64,000 nt of DNA from Skermanella stibiiresistens SB22. Its GTDB lineage: Bacteria > Pseudomonadota > Alphaproteobacteria > Azospirillales > Azospirillaceae. The notes beneath the pieces were generated by a model that saw nothing but the letters and a program-made list of their open reading frames with translations, made no database searches and was not told the origin of the DNA. Below are positions 54,794 through 63,546 of the stretch, in pieces. Every line of letters starts with the position of its first letter. Position 1 is the stretch's first letter. Both the position numbers and the translations under genes were made by a program. Location of the stretch: the NCBI RefSeq assembly GCF_000576635.1, contig NZ_AVFL01000031.1, forward strand, positions 1-64,000, in the 5' to 3' direction.

Positions 54794-57175
54794 ATGACCG
54801 CTATGACGTTCAACCGCTCGACGAAGGCGCATCAGCCATCCGGAGCGCGGGCCAGCCAGATCCATCCCCGTGCCCTTTCGATTCAGCTCATCATGTCGGC
54901 CATACGGGGGGGATGGCCGGCCATATTGATCGTCAGCGCCGTCGCCGGATTGACCTGTCTCGCCTATACCTTGAGCCTGCCCAAGAAATACACATCCGAG
55001 GCTACGGTTCTGATCGATCCTCCGACGACCCGCGTAGCCGATCTGACCACGCAGGTCAGCGAGTCACGGATCGACCCGGCGATGGTGCAGAGCGAAGTGC
55101 AGGTATTGCAGTCGCCTCGCATCTCCGACTTAGTTGTCAAGAGCCTGAATGACGACGAGCGGAAACTGCTGGAAACGATTATCGATACCAAACCTTTCTA
55201 CCAGCCTTACGCGGAGTCCTTCAAAGGCGTGTTCACCGCCACGTGGACCTTCATTGAGGACGAGATGTCGGGCATCATCGGCCCGGAAACGACGATCGAT
55301 CCGATAGAGGGTCCGGGGGGTCCGACCAATCCCGCGGCTGGAACTGCCGTCAACCGGCCATCATCCCGGCCGCAAGCCGTGATGGGAGACCTGGGAGCCG
55401 CCCTCACGGCGAATGCGACCCTGCCGGACGGCGATGACGACGCCGAGGAAGGCCTGCGCGACCTCATCCTCAGCCGGCTGAAGATCCTTAACGACGGCCG
55501 GTCGCACGTCATCACCATCCGTAGCGAGTGGGAGTCGCCCCATCTCGCGGCCCATATCTCGAACCTGGTGGCCAAGGTCTACATCGACGAGCAGATCAAC
55601 GCGAAGATCGCAGCGAATACTCATGCGAACACTTGGCTGAACACGACAGTCGAGTCGATGCGCAACCTTGTTGAGCAGTCTGACCAGGCGGTTCAGCGTT
55701 ACCGCCAGGCGCACGAACTGGTCCAGACGCGCGGCAATACCGTGACTGGACAGCAACTCTCCGAATTGAACACGCAACTCGTCCTGGCGACCGCCGAGCG
55801 TGCCCAGAAGGAGGCCGCCCTTCGCCAGGCGAAGACGCTTCAGGACAACCGCAGCGGTGCGGGCGCATCCCCCGAGGTTCTCGGCTCGCCCTTGGTGCAG
55901 CGTTTGAGGGAGCAGGAGATCGCGCTGTCCCGGCAGGAGGCGGAGGCCGCAGCCGTTTACGGCAATTCGCACCCGGCGATGATCAATCTCCGGGCGCAGC
56001 GGACCGAAATTGGGTCCAAGATCGCGACCGAGATCGACAAGATCGTTTCAGGCCTCGCGGCCCAGCTTCGGATCTCCACCGCACGCGAGGAGAAACTGCG
56101 CGAGCAGCTTGGCACCTTGCAGGAGAACGCCGAGAGCCTCGATCGCGCTTCCGTACCGCTGGCCCAGCTGGAACGCGAGGCGGATGCCAACAAGACGCTC
56201 TACCAGGATCTGCTGGCGAGGCTGAAGCGGACGGAGGTCAGCGGCGAGGTGGAATATCCCGACGCTCGGCTTGTATCGGGCGCAGTGGTGCCGCGTCTCC
56301 ACTCGTCGCCCAAGGTTGGGATCACGGTAGCGGCCTTCACCTTTCTGGTGATGATCTCGGCCTTCGTCGTGATCATGCTGCGTGAGCAGATGCGACACGG
56401 CTTCCAAAACGCCAAGGAACTCGAGACGGCGACTGGCCTGCCGATGCTGGGCATCCTGCCCCGGCTCTCCCGCCGCGATGTCAACAAGACGGCGCAACTG
56501 ACTCGGACTGGGGGCGGTGGCTACACCAACAGGATGTTCTACGATCAGCTCTGCACCATCCGGACCTCCGTCATGCACAGTTCCGGCGGCGGACTGCCGA
56601 AGACGTTGCTGTTCACCTCGGCCCTGCCGGGCGAGGGCAAGACCACCACGGCCTATCATGTCGCTGTCTCGCTCGCCCAGATGGGAATGAAGGTGCTGCT
56701 GGTCGACTGTGACATGCGCCGGCCCAGCATGAGCCGCCTGCTTGGCCGCACGACCGGCAAGTCGCTGCTCGATGTCGTCTCGGGAACCTGCAAGCTGGAC
56801 GATGTGATCGCGCAGTCGCGGACCCCCGGGCTTGATTTCATCGAGGGAAGTTTCGCTCCCGATCCCGAGAAGATGATTTCGTCCCGAGAGTTCAGGAAGT
56901 GCGTCAAGGAATTGGCGTCCCAATACGACACCGTCATCCTGGATGCGCCACCGATCTTTGTCGGCACCGACGCCCGCATGCTGGTCCGGCTGGTCGATGT
57001 CGCGGTGTTGGTCGCCCGGTGGCGTAAGACCCCCGCGCAATCGGTGACGACAGCGCAGCAGGAACTAAACCACGCCGGAATCACCATCCTGGGGACGGTG
57101 ATGACACAGGTCGGACTGAGGCATTTCCAGAACTGGTCGCAGCCGCATGAGAGATCCCGCTATGAGTATGTTTGA
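54794..57175 (+). CDS. exoP: Polysaccharide co-polymerase with bacterial tyrosine kinase domain (ExoP/GumC/Wzc type)
   Basis: 793 residues. Controls chain length and export in Wzx/Wzy systems. An N-terminal Wzz region has a first membrane helix (PAILIVSAVAGLTCLAYTLS), then YTSEATVLIDPP and a long periplasmic coiled coil (~230-480). The second helix (VGITVAAFTFLVMISAFVVI) is preceded by a proline-bearing ARLVSGAVVPRLHSSP. The cytoplasmic kinase has Walker A SALPGEGKTTTA, A' VLLVDCDMRRPSMSRLLG and Walker B DTVILDAPPIFVGTDARML. The C-terminus has only YEYV rather than a long tyrosine cluster. An acidic/proline insert near residues 155-225 (PETTIDPIEGPGGPTNPA) is unusual. Confidence 0.92.
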   Translation: MTAMTFNRSTKAHQPSGARASQIHPRALSIQLIMSAIRGGWPAILIVSAVAGLTCLAYTLSLPKKYTSEATVLIDPPTTRVADLTTQVSESRIDPAMVQSEVQVLQSPRISDLVVKSLNDDERKLLETIIDTKPFYQPYAESFKGVFTATWTFIEDEMSGIIGPETTIDPIEGPGGPTNPAAGTAVNRPSSRPQAVMGDLGAALTANATLPDGDDDAEEGLRDLILSRLKILNDGRSHVITIRSEWESPHLAAHISNLVAKVYIDEQINAKIAANTHANTWLNTTVESMRNLVEQSDQAVQRYRQAHELVQTRGNTVTGQQLSELNTQLVLATAERAQKEAALRQAKTLQDNRSGAGASPEVLGSPLVQRLREQEIALSRQEAEAAAVYGNSHPAMINLRAQRTEIGSKIATEIDKIVSGLAAQLRISTAREEKLREQLGTLQENAESLDRASVPLAQLEREADANKTLYQDLLARLKRTEVSGEVEYPDARLVSGAVVPRLHSSPKVGITVAAFTFLVMISAFVVIMLREQMRHGFQNAKELETATGLPMLGILPRLSRRDVNKTAQLTRTGGGGYTNRMFYDQLCTIRTSVMHSSGGGLPKTLLFTSALPGEGKTTTAYHVAVSLAQMGMKVLLVDCDMRRPSMSRLLGRTTGKSLLDVVSGTCKLDDVIAQSRTPGLDFIEGSFAPDPEKMISSREFRKCVKELASQYDTVILDAPPIFVGTDARMLVRLVDVAVLVARWRKTPAQSVTTAQQELNHAGITILGTVMTQVGLRHFQNWSQPHERSRYEYV

Positions 57176-58502
57176 CGCCGCCCCGGAACGCGTCGCGTCA
57201 GCGGCGTCCGACCCGGGACAGCTGAATGGTCGGATCGTGATGGGACAGGCACCGCTGGAGCGCCTTCCGTTGGAACGCGTGGTCGTCATCAACGATTATT
57301 CAGAGGTCATCGGCGGAGCGAGCAGCATCGCGTTGTCGACGGCGCGCATGCTTCGGACCAAGGGGCTTCAGGTCACCTACGTCTGTGGCGATGCCGGCAG
57401 GTCGGCCGATCTCGAGCGGGCTGGCATCCCGGTAGCGGCCCTTGACCAGAAGAACCTGCGGTCGTCCGGGCAGCGCGCCGTCATCCGCGGCCTCTTCAAC
57501 ACGGCGGCACGGGATCTGGTCGCGACGGTCCTGGAGGCGGATACGCCGGGTACGATCTATCATGTCCACGGCTGGTCGAAGATCCTGTCGCCGTCCATCT
57601 TCGGTGCGCTGCGGCGGGTCCGCCACCGCGTCGTCATGACGGCGCACGACTATTTCATCGCTTGTCCCAACGGCGCCTTCACCAACTTTCGAACCAGTGA
57701 CGAATGCCGCTTGATTCCGTCGTCGGCTTCGTGCGTGATGACCAACTGCGACAAGAACAGCTATGCCGAGAAGCTATGGCGGGTCGCGCGCGACCAGGTG
57801 AAGCTGGCGACTCTGGCCTCGATGAAGCGGGACTGGACCAGCCTCGCGGTCCACGAGGGAATGGTGCCCCGGCTGGTTCGCGGCGGGGTGGCGGCGGACC
57901 GTATCCGCGTTCTGCGCAACCCTGTAACCCCATGGACCGAACAGCGGGTTGAGGCCGAGCGGAACGACGCGGTCGTCTATGTCGGCCGGATCGACCATGA
58001 GAAGGGCGTCGATCTGCTGGCGCGGGCCTGCCGTGCCATAGGGGCGCCGCTGCATTTGATTGGCGACGGTCCCCTTCGGGATGCCGTCCAAGCCATCTAT
58101 CCGGCCGCCCAAATGGCGGGTTGGGTCGAGCGCGGCCGGCTATCCGACCTCGTCAAGCGGGCGCGCGTGATCGTCGTGCCGAGTCGGTGGACTGAGACTT
58201 TCGGACTGTCCGCCTTCGAGGGCATCGGAAGCGGCATCCCAGTCGTAGTGTCCACCATGGCCTCGATTTCCGGGGAGATCGAGGCGCGTGGTTTCGGCGT
58301 GGTCTTCGATCCCAACCGCGAAGGGGAACTCGCCGCGATCCTGAAGCGCCTGATGGAGGACGACGCCGAGGTGGAGGCGATCAGCCGCCGCTGTCACCGC
58401 CAAAGGGACGACGTGATCACGACACCGACTGCCTGGATCGACAAGGTGGTTGATATCTACGACGACATCCTACGGCGGGCACCCCTCGGCGTCGCCGCGT
58501 AG
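57162..58502 (+). CDS. Glycosyltransferase, family 4
   Basis: 446 residues from ATG 57162, overlapping the exoP end by 14 bases (57147 and 57168 are alternatives), so the two are coupled. VVVINDYSEVIGGASSIALS is the N-terminal loop. It continues with TIYHVHGWSKILSPSIFGAL, VVMTAHDYFIACPNGAFTNF and a cysteine-bearing RLIPSSASCVMTNCDKNSY. The donor side has AVVYVGRIDHEKGVDLLARA and SRWTETFGLSAFEGIGSGIP with the E-x7-E pair. Retaining GT-B enzyme of the locus; sugar unknown. Confidence 0.88.
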   Translation: MSMFDAAPERVASAASDPGQLNGRIVMGQAPLERLPLERVVVINDYSEVIGGASSIALSTARMLRTKGLQVTYVCGDAGRSADLERAGIPVAALDQKNLRSSGQRAVIRGLFNTAARDLVATVLEADTPGTIYHVHGWSKILSPSIFGALRRVRHRVVMTAHDYFIACPNGAFTNFRTSDECRLIPSSASCVMTNCDKNSYAEKLWRVARDQVKLATLASMKRDWTSLAVHEGMVPRLVRGGVAADRIRVLRNPVTPWTEQRVEAERNDAVVYVGRIDHEKGVDLLARACRAIGAPLHLIGDGPLRDAVQAIYPAAQMAGWVERGRLSDLVKRARVIVVPSRWTETFGLSAFEGIGSGIPVVVSTMASISGEIEARGFGVVFDPNREGELAAILKRLMEDDAEVEAISRRCHRQRDDVITTPTAWIDKVVDIYDDILRRAPLGVAA

Positions 58503-58563
58503 AGCCTGCGATAACCCAGATTGGCGACAAGCCAGATAGATTAAGCACAGGAGCCAGTGACCA

Positions 58564-59238
58564 GTGACCATTGCTTCAAGAGCGTTGCGGCAAGATGCCT
58601 TCCTGTCGTTCTTTCGACAGAGGCCGGAACTGAAGGCCAAGGTTCGCCATCTGCTGGGCAGCGTCGGCTACGACACGACCGACTGGGTGCGGGTCGTCAT
58701 GTATCAACGATCGTTCGACTTCATCCGCCAGCTTGGCCCGGACAAGCTCGACGCGCTGGAGATTTCGGCGGGGCCGATCTGGCAGCGGGAATTCCAGTTC
58801 AAGTCTTTCACCGGAACGCAATATCCCGGCTTCGACATCTGCGCGGGCGTACTTGAGCGGAAGTTCGACCTGATCATCGCGGACCAAGTGTTCGAACATC
58901 TGACGCATCCCCTCGAGGCCGCGCGCAACGTCCTCGCGATGCTCAAGCCCGGCGGATACGCCATAATCTCCACCCCCTTCCTGCTGCGCGTCCACAATTC
59001 GCCGATCGACTGCAGCCGCTGGACCGAGACTGGGCTGTCGCTCCTGCTGGAACAAGCGGGGTTCCAGACCGCGGAGATCAAGACAGGCAGTTGGGGCAAC
59101 CGCGCCTGCCTGAAGGCGAACCTCACGAAGTGGCGGAAGCGGGGCTTCTTCGGATCGCTGAGGAACGAGCCGGATTTTCCGGTGATGGTCTGGGCTTTCG
59201 CCAGGAAGCCGACCGCCGCCGATTGGTCCGCTGGGTAA
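58564..59238 (+). CDS. Class I SAM-dependent methyltransferase
   Basis: 224 residues from GTG 58564. The core reads LDALEISAGPIWQREFQFKS (a variant motif I), YPGFDICAGVLERKFDLIIA, DQVFEHLTHPLEAARNVLAM and LKPGGYAIISTPFLLRVHNS. This is the Methyltransf_11-like pattern seen in O-antigen and EPS clusters. Motif I lacks the usual G-x-G-x-G, as in several relatives. The likely substrate is a sugar or a nucleotide-sugar of this locus. It sits between two glycosyltransferase genes, 25 bp before the second. Confidence 0.75.
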   Translation: MTIASRALRQDAFLSFFRQRPELKAKVRHLLGSVGYDTTDWVRVVMYQRSFDFIRQLGPDKLDALEISAGPIWQREFQFKSFTGTQYPGFDICAGVLERKFDLIIADQVFEHLTHPLEAARNVLAMLKPGGYAIISTPFLLRVHNSPIDCSRWTETGLSLLLEQAGFQTAEIKTGSWGNRACLKANLTKWRKRGFFGSLRNEPDFPVMVWAFARKPTAADWSAG

Positions 59239-59262
59239 GCCGGCTGACTGGAAAGATGGACC

Positions 59263-60195
59263 ATGCCAGACCCTGTTGAGCTTTGCCCAGCCGTCACGCC
59301 GCCGGCTTCCGGCCCCCTGACCGTGGTGGTCGCGATCGCGACGAAGGGGCGGCCGGAGACTGTCGGTCAGACGATCGCCCAACTGGAGCATCAGACCCGG
59401 CGGCCCGACCTCGTGATCGTGTGCGCTCCCGAGGAACGTGACATCGTGGGGCTTCGGTGCCGTTTTCCAGAGGTCAAGGTGCTCTTGGGAGGACGCGGGC
59501 TCGCGCACCAGCGGAACGAGATGCTGCGGGCCGTGGACAGCTTCGACATCGCGATCTTCCTGGACGACGATTTCCTGGCGGGGCGCGGTTACGTCGAAGC
59601 GACGGAGCGGGCCTTCCTAAAGGATCCCGGCGTCGTGATGGTGACCGGCACCGTGGTCAAGGATGGCATCCTGGGCCCCGGCTTCAGCCACTCCACGGCC
59701 CTGGCCTATCTCGACGAAGCCGAGGAAAGCGCCACGCCCGAGGCTGACGAATGGACAGAAGTCTACAACGGCTATGGATGCAACATGAGCGTGCATCTAT
59801 TGGCCGCACGGGCGGCTGGCGCGCTATTCGACGAGGGTCTGCCGCTTTACGCTTGGCTGGAGGACGTCGATTTCAGCCGGCAGATGGCGCGCCATGGCCG
59901 CATCATCAGGATATCGTCGGCTTTCGGCGTCCACCGCGGAGTCAAGGGTGGTCGTCAATCGGGAGTCAAACTGGGCTATTCGCAGATCGCCAATCCCATC
60001 TATCTCGCGCGCAAGGGAACGTGTTCCTGGCGTAAGGCCTGCTTCTTGATGAGCCGGAACATGATGGCCAACGCGGCGCGCAGCTTCCGGCCAGAACCTT
60101 ATGTCGACCGGATCGGAAGGGTTATCGGCAACCTTAGAGCGCTACTCGATTTGATCACGGGGAGATTGAGACCATCGAGGATCTCTTCGCTTTGA
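59263..60195 (+). CDS. Glycosyltransferase, family 2 (GT-A fold)
   Basis: 310 residues. TVVVAIATKGRPETVGQTIA opens the nucleotide-binding fold; IAIFLDDDFLAGRGYVEATE is the metal-binding D-x-D region; YNGYGCNMSVHLLAARAAGA and LPLYAWLEDVDFSRQMARHG form the acceptor site with the E-D catalytic-base motif. An inverting transferase that extends the lipid-linked unit. The next gene starts 54 bp downstream. Confidence 0.88.
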   Translation: MPDPVELCPAVTPPASGPLTVVVAIATKGRPETVGQTIAQLEHQTRRPDLVIVCAPEERDIVGLRCRFPEVKVLLGGRGLAHQRNEMLRAVDSFDIAIFLDDDFLAGRGYVEATERAFLKDPGVVMVTGTVVKDGILGPGFSHSTALAYLDEAEESATPEADEWTEVYNGYGCNMSVHLLAARAAGALFDEGLPLYAWLEDVDFSRQMARHGRIIRISSAFGVHRGVKGGRQSGVKLGYSQIANPIYLARKGTCSWRKACFLMSRNMMANAARSFRPEPYVDRIGRVIGNLRALLDLITGRLRPSRISSL

Positions 60196-60249
60196 GATTT
60201 TTGCCCCGTGACGCCTGGGGCGCCATGAAGCGACAGGGGGAAAGACCTA

Positions 60250-61650
60250 GTGTCTTTGGGAATTACTGGAGTGTTCGTGCTGCTAGCCGGATTGATATGT
60301 CTGGCGAAGGGGCCGGACGTCGCCTTGAAGATCTTTTTTCCATCGACCTTGCTCCAGGCGGCCGCGGCGATCAATCTTCCCGCGCTCGGATCGTCGGTCA
60401 TAACGCCTTCTTATGTCCTGATCGGCTTCTTCGTGCTGTCGCTGGCGACACGAGCGGAAATGTATCCCCGCATGATGCGGCCGCTGTCGTTTCCCGAACC
60501 GGGCTTCTACTTGCTCTGCACGACGATCTTCTGTCTATGGTCGGCGATGTTCCTGCCCCGCCTGTTCGCGGGCGAGATCATCGTGTTCTCGATCGCGCGC
60601 GGCGACGCCGGTGAGGGGATAGCGCTTCGCTTGCTGGCGCCCAGCGCGTCCAACATCACGCAGGCGGTCTATTTCCTCAGCAACCTGGTTTGCTTCGTCC
60701 TTGTTGCGAGATACATCGCGGTTTACCGCAAATGGAGCAACATCGCCGAGGCCGTGCTCATCTGCGGCGCGCTGAACCTGTTCTTCGCCGCGCTCGACCT
60801 GATCAGCTTTCGCATGGGCTGGCCGCTTCTGGAGATCGTCAGGACGGCGAACTACCGCATGCTGGTCGATGGCGAGATCCTTGGGCTCAAACGAATCGTC
60901 GGCTCCTTTCCGGAAGCCGGAGCGTTCGGCTACGCGACGATGGGCATTTTCGCCTTCTCGCTCAAGGTCTGGCTGGGCGGACATTATCAACGGGCGGCGG
61001 GATGGATAACCTGCCTGTCCTTCCTGGCGCTGCTGCTCTGCACCTCGTCGACCGCCTATGTGACGATGGTCTTGTTCTCGCTGTTCGTATACATGGAAAG
61101 CCTGATGGTGAGTTCGAGCGGTGATGGCCGAAATTCGTACAGGAACGTGCTGCTTTACGTGCCGGTGATCCTGATGACGATCGTTCTGATCATCGTCATG
61201 AACTCGACCCTGATCGACGGCCTGCAGCAGTTCTTCGAACGGACCCTGTTCAACAAACTGGAAACCCAGTCTGGCAAGGAGAGGTCGGAATGGAACATGC
61301 ACGCCGCGCGAATCTTCATCGAAACCATGGGGCTGGGCGCCGGTGTCGGTAGCGTCCGGGCATCCAGCATCATTCTCGCCATGCTCTCCAACATCGGCGT
61401 GCTAGGAACACTGCTTTATGGCGGGTTCCTGTTGACCCTGCTGCGCCGGGACACCGGCAAAGGCCCCTCCAAAAAGAACATCCCGCTGGAAGCCGTAGTC
61501 CGCGATGGGGCCCGCTCATCCTGCCTCGCGATGCTGATCGCATCGGCGATGTCCGCCGGCTCGATCGACCTGGGATTGACCTTCTTCTTCTTCGCGGGCG
61601 TGGTCTGCGCCCCGATGACACGGCCCATTCCCAAGTCGGTCCCAGTCTGA
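60250..61650 (+). CDS. Wzy-like polysaccharide polymerase (O-antigen ligase/polymerase type)
   Basis: 466 residues from GTG 60250, preceded by GGGGGAAAG. About eleven hydrophobic helices, with a larger periplasmic loop before the last helices (about residues 325-375: EWNMHAARIFIETMGLGAGV, then GSVRASSIILAML). An arginine-bearing loop GLKRIVGSFPEAGAFGYATM also fits Wzy enzymes. Sequence similarity in this class is weak, so the call rests on topology and position between glycosyltransferases and the flippase. It would join repeat units on the periplasmic side. Confidence 0.75.
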   Translation: MSLGITGVFVLLAGLICLAKGPDVALKIFFPSTLLQAAAAINLPALGSSVITPSYVLIGFFVLSLATRAEMYPRMMRPLSFPEPGFYLLCTTIFCLWSAMFLPRLFAGEIIVFSIARGDAGEGIALRLLAPSASNITQAVYFLSNLVCFVLVARYIAVYRKWSNIAEAVLICGALNLFFAALDLISFRMGWPLLEIVRTANYRMLVDGEILGLKRIVGSFPEAGAFGYATMGIFAFSLKVWLGGHYQRAAGWITCLSFLALLLCTSSTAYVTMVLFSLFVYMESLMVSSSGDGRNSYRNVLLYVPVILMTIVLIIVMNSTLIDGLQQFFERTLFNKLETQSGKERSEWNMHAARIFIETMGLGAGVGSVRASSIILAMLSNIGVLGTLLYGGFLLTLLRRDTGKGPSKKNIPLEAVVRDGARSSCLAMLIASAMSAGSIDLGLTFFFFAGVVCAPMTRPIPKSVPV

Positions 61651-61668
61651 ACCAGCCCGGCCCTCGGT

Positions 61669-63201
61669 TCAGCCGCTGATCAGCTTCAGCAAGTTGCCAG
61701 TGGGCAGCCGCACGAAGGCGGGGGTCATGTCGACCAATCCGGACAGCATCTGGATATCGCTTTCCGGGACCGCGCGCAGCCATCTCAGGGCAAGGAGATA
61801 ACTGACCATTCCGACCGGGATCGCCACGATCAGCGAGACCGGCGAGGGGATCACCGCGACGCAACCCGCCGCCGCCGCCGCGCAGAGCATCGCCGCCAGG
61901 GCGATGCGGCCCAGCGCCGCGAAGGGCAGGGGACACCGCAGGCGAACCACGATGAACCAGGCCCCGCAGATCACCAGGATGATCTGGATCGAGGCCCGGA
62001 CGACCGCGGCTCCCATGACCCCGAAGACTGGGATCATGAACATGCCGGCGAGGGTGACGATCACCGCGCCGAACAGCGAGCTGAAGAAGACGAAGTCGTT
62101 CCGCTCCATCGCGAGCACGAAGTTGGTGCCGACCACCGTGGTGGCGCTGATCGCCGCCGCGCAGACGAGCACGATGGCCGCCGGTACTGCGGGGGCGAAA
62201 TCGGCGCCGTAGATCATCGGCAGGATGACCGGCATCACCGCGGCCATGCCCAGGCACGACGGCATGACCAGCAGCGCAAGCAGCCTGGTCCCGGTGCCGC
62301 AAGCAAGCTTCATCATCGTCAAATCCTCGCGACCTCGATGCTCGGACAGCATGGGCAATATGCCCGTGGTTAGCATCATCGGTCCCTGGAAGGCGAGGCT
62401 CGTCAAGGCTAGGGCCACCGAGAAGATCCCCACCGCCTCGTTGCCCCAGGAGTTCCCCAGGAAAAATATCTCGATTCGCGACCAAACGAACGCGTTAGCC
62501 ACGTTGGCGGCCCAGGCGTAGGCGGAGTATCGGCCAGCCCTGCGCAGCAGCGCCCGGTCAAGCCCGGAAGCGCCGCCGAGAAACCGCAGGCTGGCGAGCG
62601 CTGGAATGACCTGGCCGATCATGTAGCCGGCAAGCGCTCCTTCGATACCAAATAGCCAAGCGCCAGCCACCACCGCCGCGATCTGGCAGATGAACGACAG
62701 GGCGGCCAGCCGAGCAAGCAGACCGAACGCCTGGGAGCCCCTGAAGTAACCATTGGTGTAGGCGCCCAGCGTCTGCGTTGAAACGAAGGCGATGATCAGG
62801 ATCCACAGGTGCGAACTATCGCCTGTGCCCGATCCGCGCTCCACCAGCGGTTCCCAGATCAGTTTGGAAAGCAACTCGTTGTGGAATATCAAAGCGAACA
62901 GGCAGCCCGTCACGGCCACCGAAGCCAACAGAATGCGGTAGATGAAGCGGGACAGCAGGTCGGCTTGCCTGGCGTTGCCCTGGCCCGTCAGTTCGGGAAC
63001 GAACCGCGTGATCGTCGAAGCCGCGCCAAGATCGATGATCGGTGCGGTGATCTGGACCAGCCAGATGATGTAGGCAACCGCGCCGATGCCCTCGACGCCC
63101 AACGCCTGAGCAACCAGGACGCCGCTGATGAAGCTGCCGATCGTCACGGATATTCCAGCGAGCGCACCAAGAATGGAGTTGAGGGCGAATCGCCTCGACA
63201 T
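61669..63201 (-). CDS. Wzx-type lipid-linked oligosaccharide flippase
   Basis: 510 residues with 12-14 membrane helices. MSRRFALNSILGALAGISVT opens the protein, then VAQALGVEGIGAVAYIIWLV, DLGAASTITRFVPELTGQGN, and GSQAFGLLARLAALSFICQI in the middle. This is the polysaccharide transporter/MOP pattern. It moves undecaprenyl-linked repeat units across the inner membrane. It converges with the polymerase gene across only 18 bp, and its start faces the GH16 gene, so it has its own promoter in 63202-63546. Confidence 0.88.
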   Translation of the reverse strand: MSRRFALNSILGALAGISVTIGSFISGVLVAQALGVEGIGAVAYIIWLVQITAPIIDLGAASTITRFVPELTGQGNARQADLLSRFIYRILLASVAVTGCLFALIFHNELLSKLIWEPLVERGSGTGDSSHLWILIIAFVSTQTLGAYTNGYFRGSQAFGLLARLAALSFICQIAAVVAGAWLFGIEGALAGYMIGQVIPALASLRFLGGASGLDRALLRRAGRYSAYAWAANVANAFVWSRIEIFFLGNSWGNEAVGIFSVALALTSLAFQGPMMLTTGILPMLSEHRGREDLTMMKLACGTGTRLLALLVMPSCLGMAAVMPVILPMIYGADFAPAVPAAIVLVCAAAISATTVVGTNFVLAMERNDFVFFSSLFGAVIVTLAGMFMIPVFGVMGAAVVRASIQIILVICGAWFIVVRLRCPLPFAALGRIALAAMLCAAAAAGCVAVIPSPVSLIVAIPVGMVSYLLALRWLRAVPESDIQMLSGLVDMTPAFVRLPTGNLLKLISG

Positions 63202-63546
63202 CTACAGCCTCGCCGGTTTTCAGGATTGCGTGATCGATGGGCCGATTAACAAAGTTCGAGACTTTCGATCTCGAGACATGCATGTCAATCACACGGACAT
63301 CAAGATACTTTACAGGCATTGGGCCAATGAATTAACTATAAGGAGTAGCGTTGTTTCCGATGGCTTCAGGAGTGTTTTGATTGGAACCCAACTGATCGGA
63401 CGGCTATTTCCGTAGATTTCACTTGGTTACTCCCTGTGAATCGAAGTGAAACTGAGGCTGATAGCGACAATTGTGTATTGCCGATGCGGGCGTCTTTGGA
63501 CCTATCTCGAGGGGTTTTCCCCAACTTCCAGCAAAAGGGGCAAGGC
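63202..63546. other. Divergent promoter region
   Basis: 345 bp between the flippase (minus) and the GH16 gene (plus), AT-richer than its flanks. It must contain promoters for both. No clear boxes or repeats that I can defend. Confidence 0.45.
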
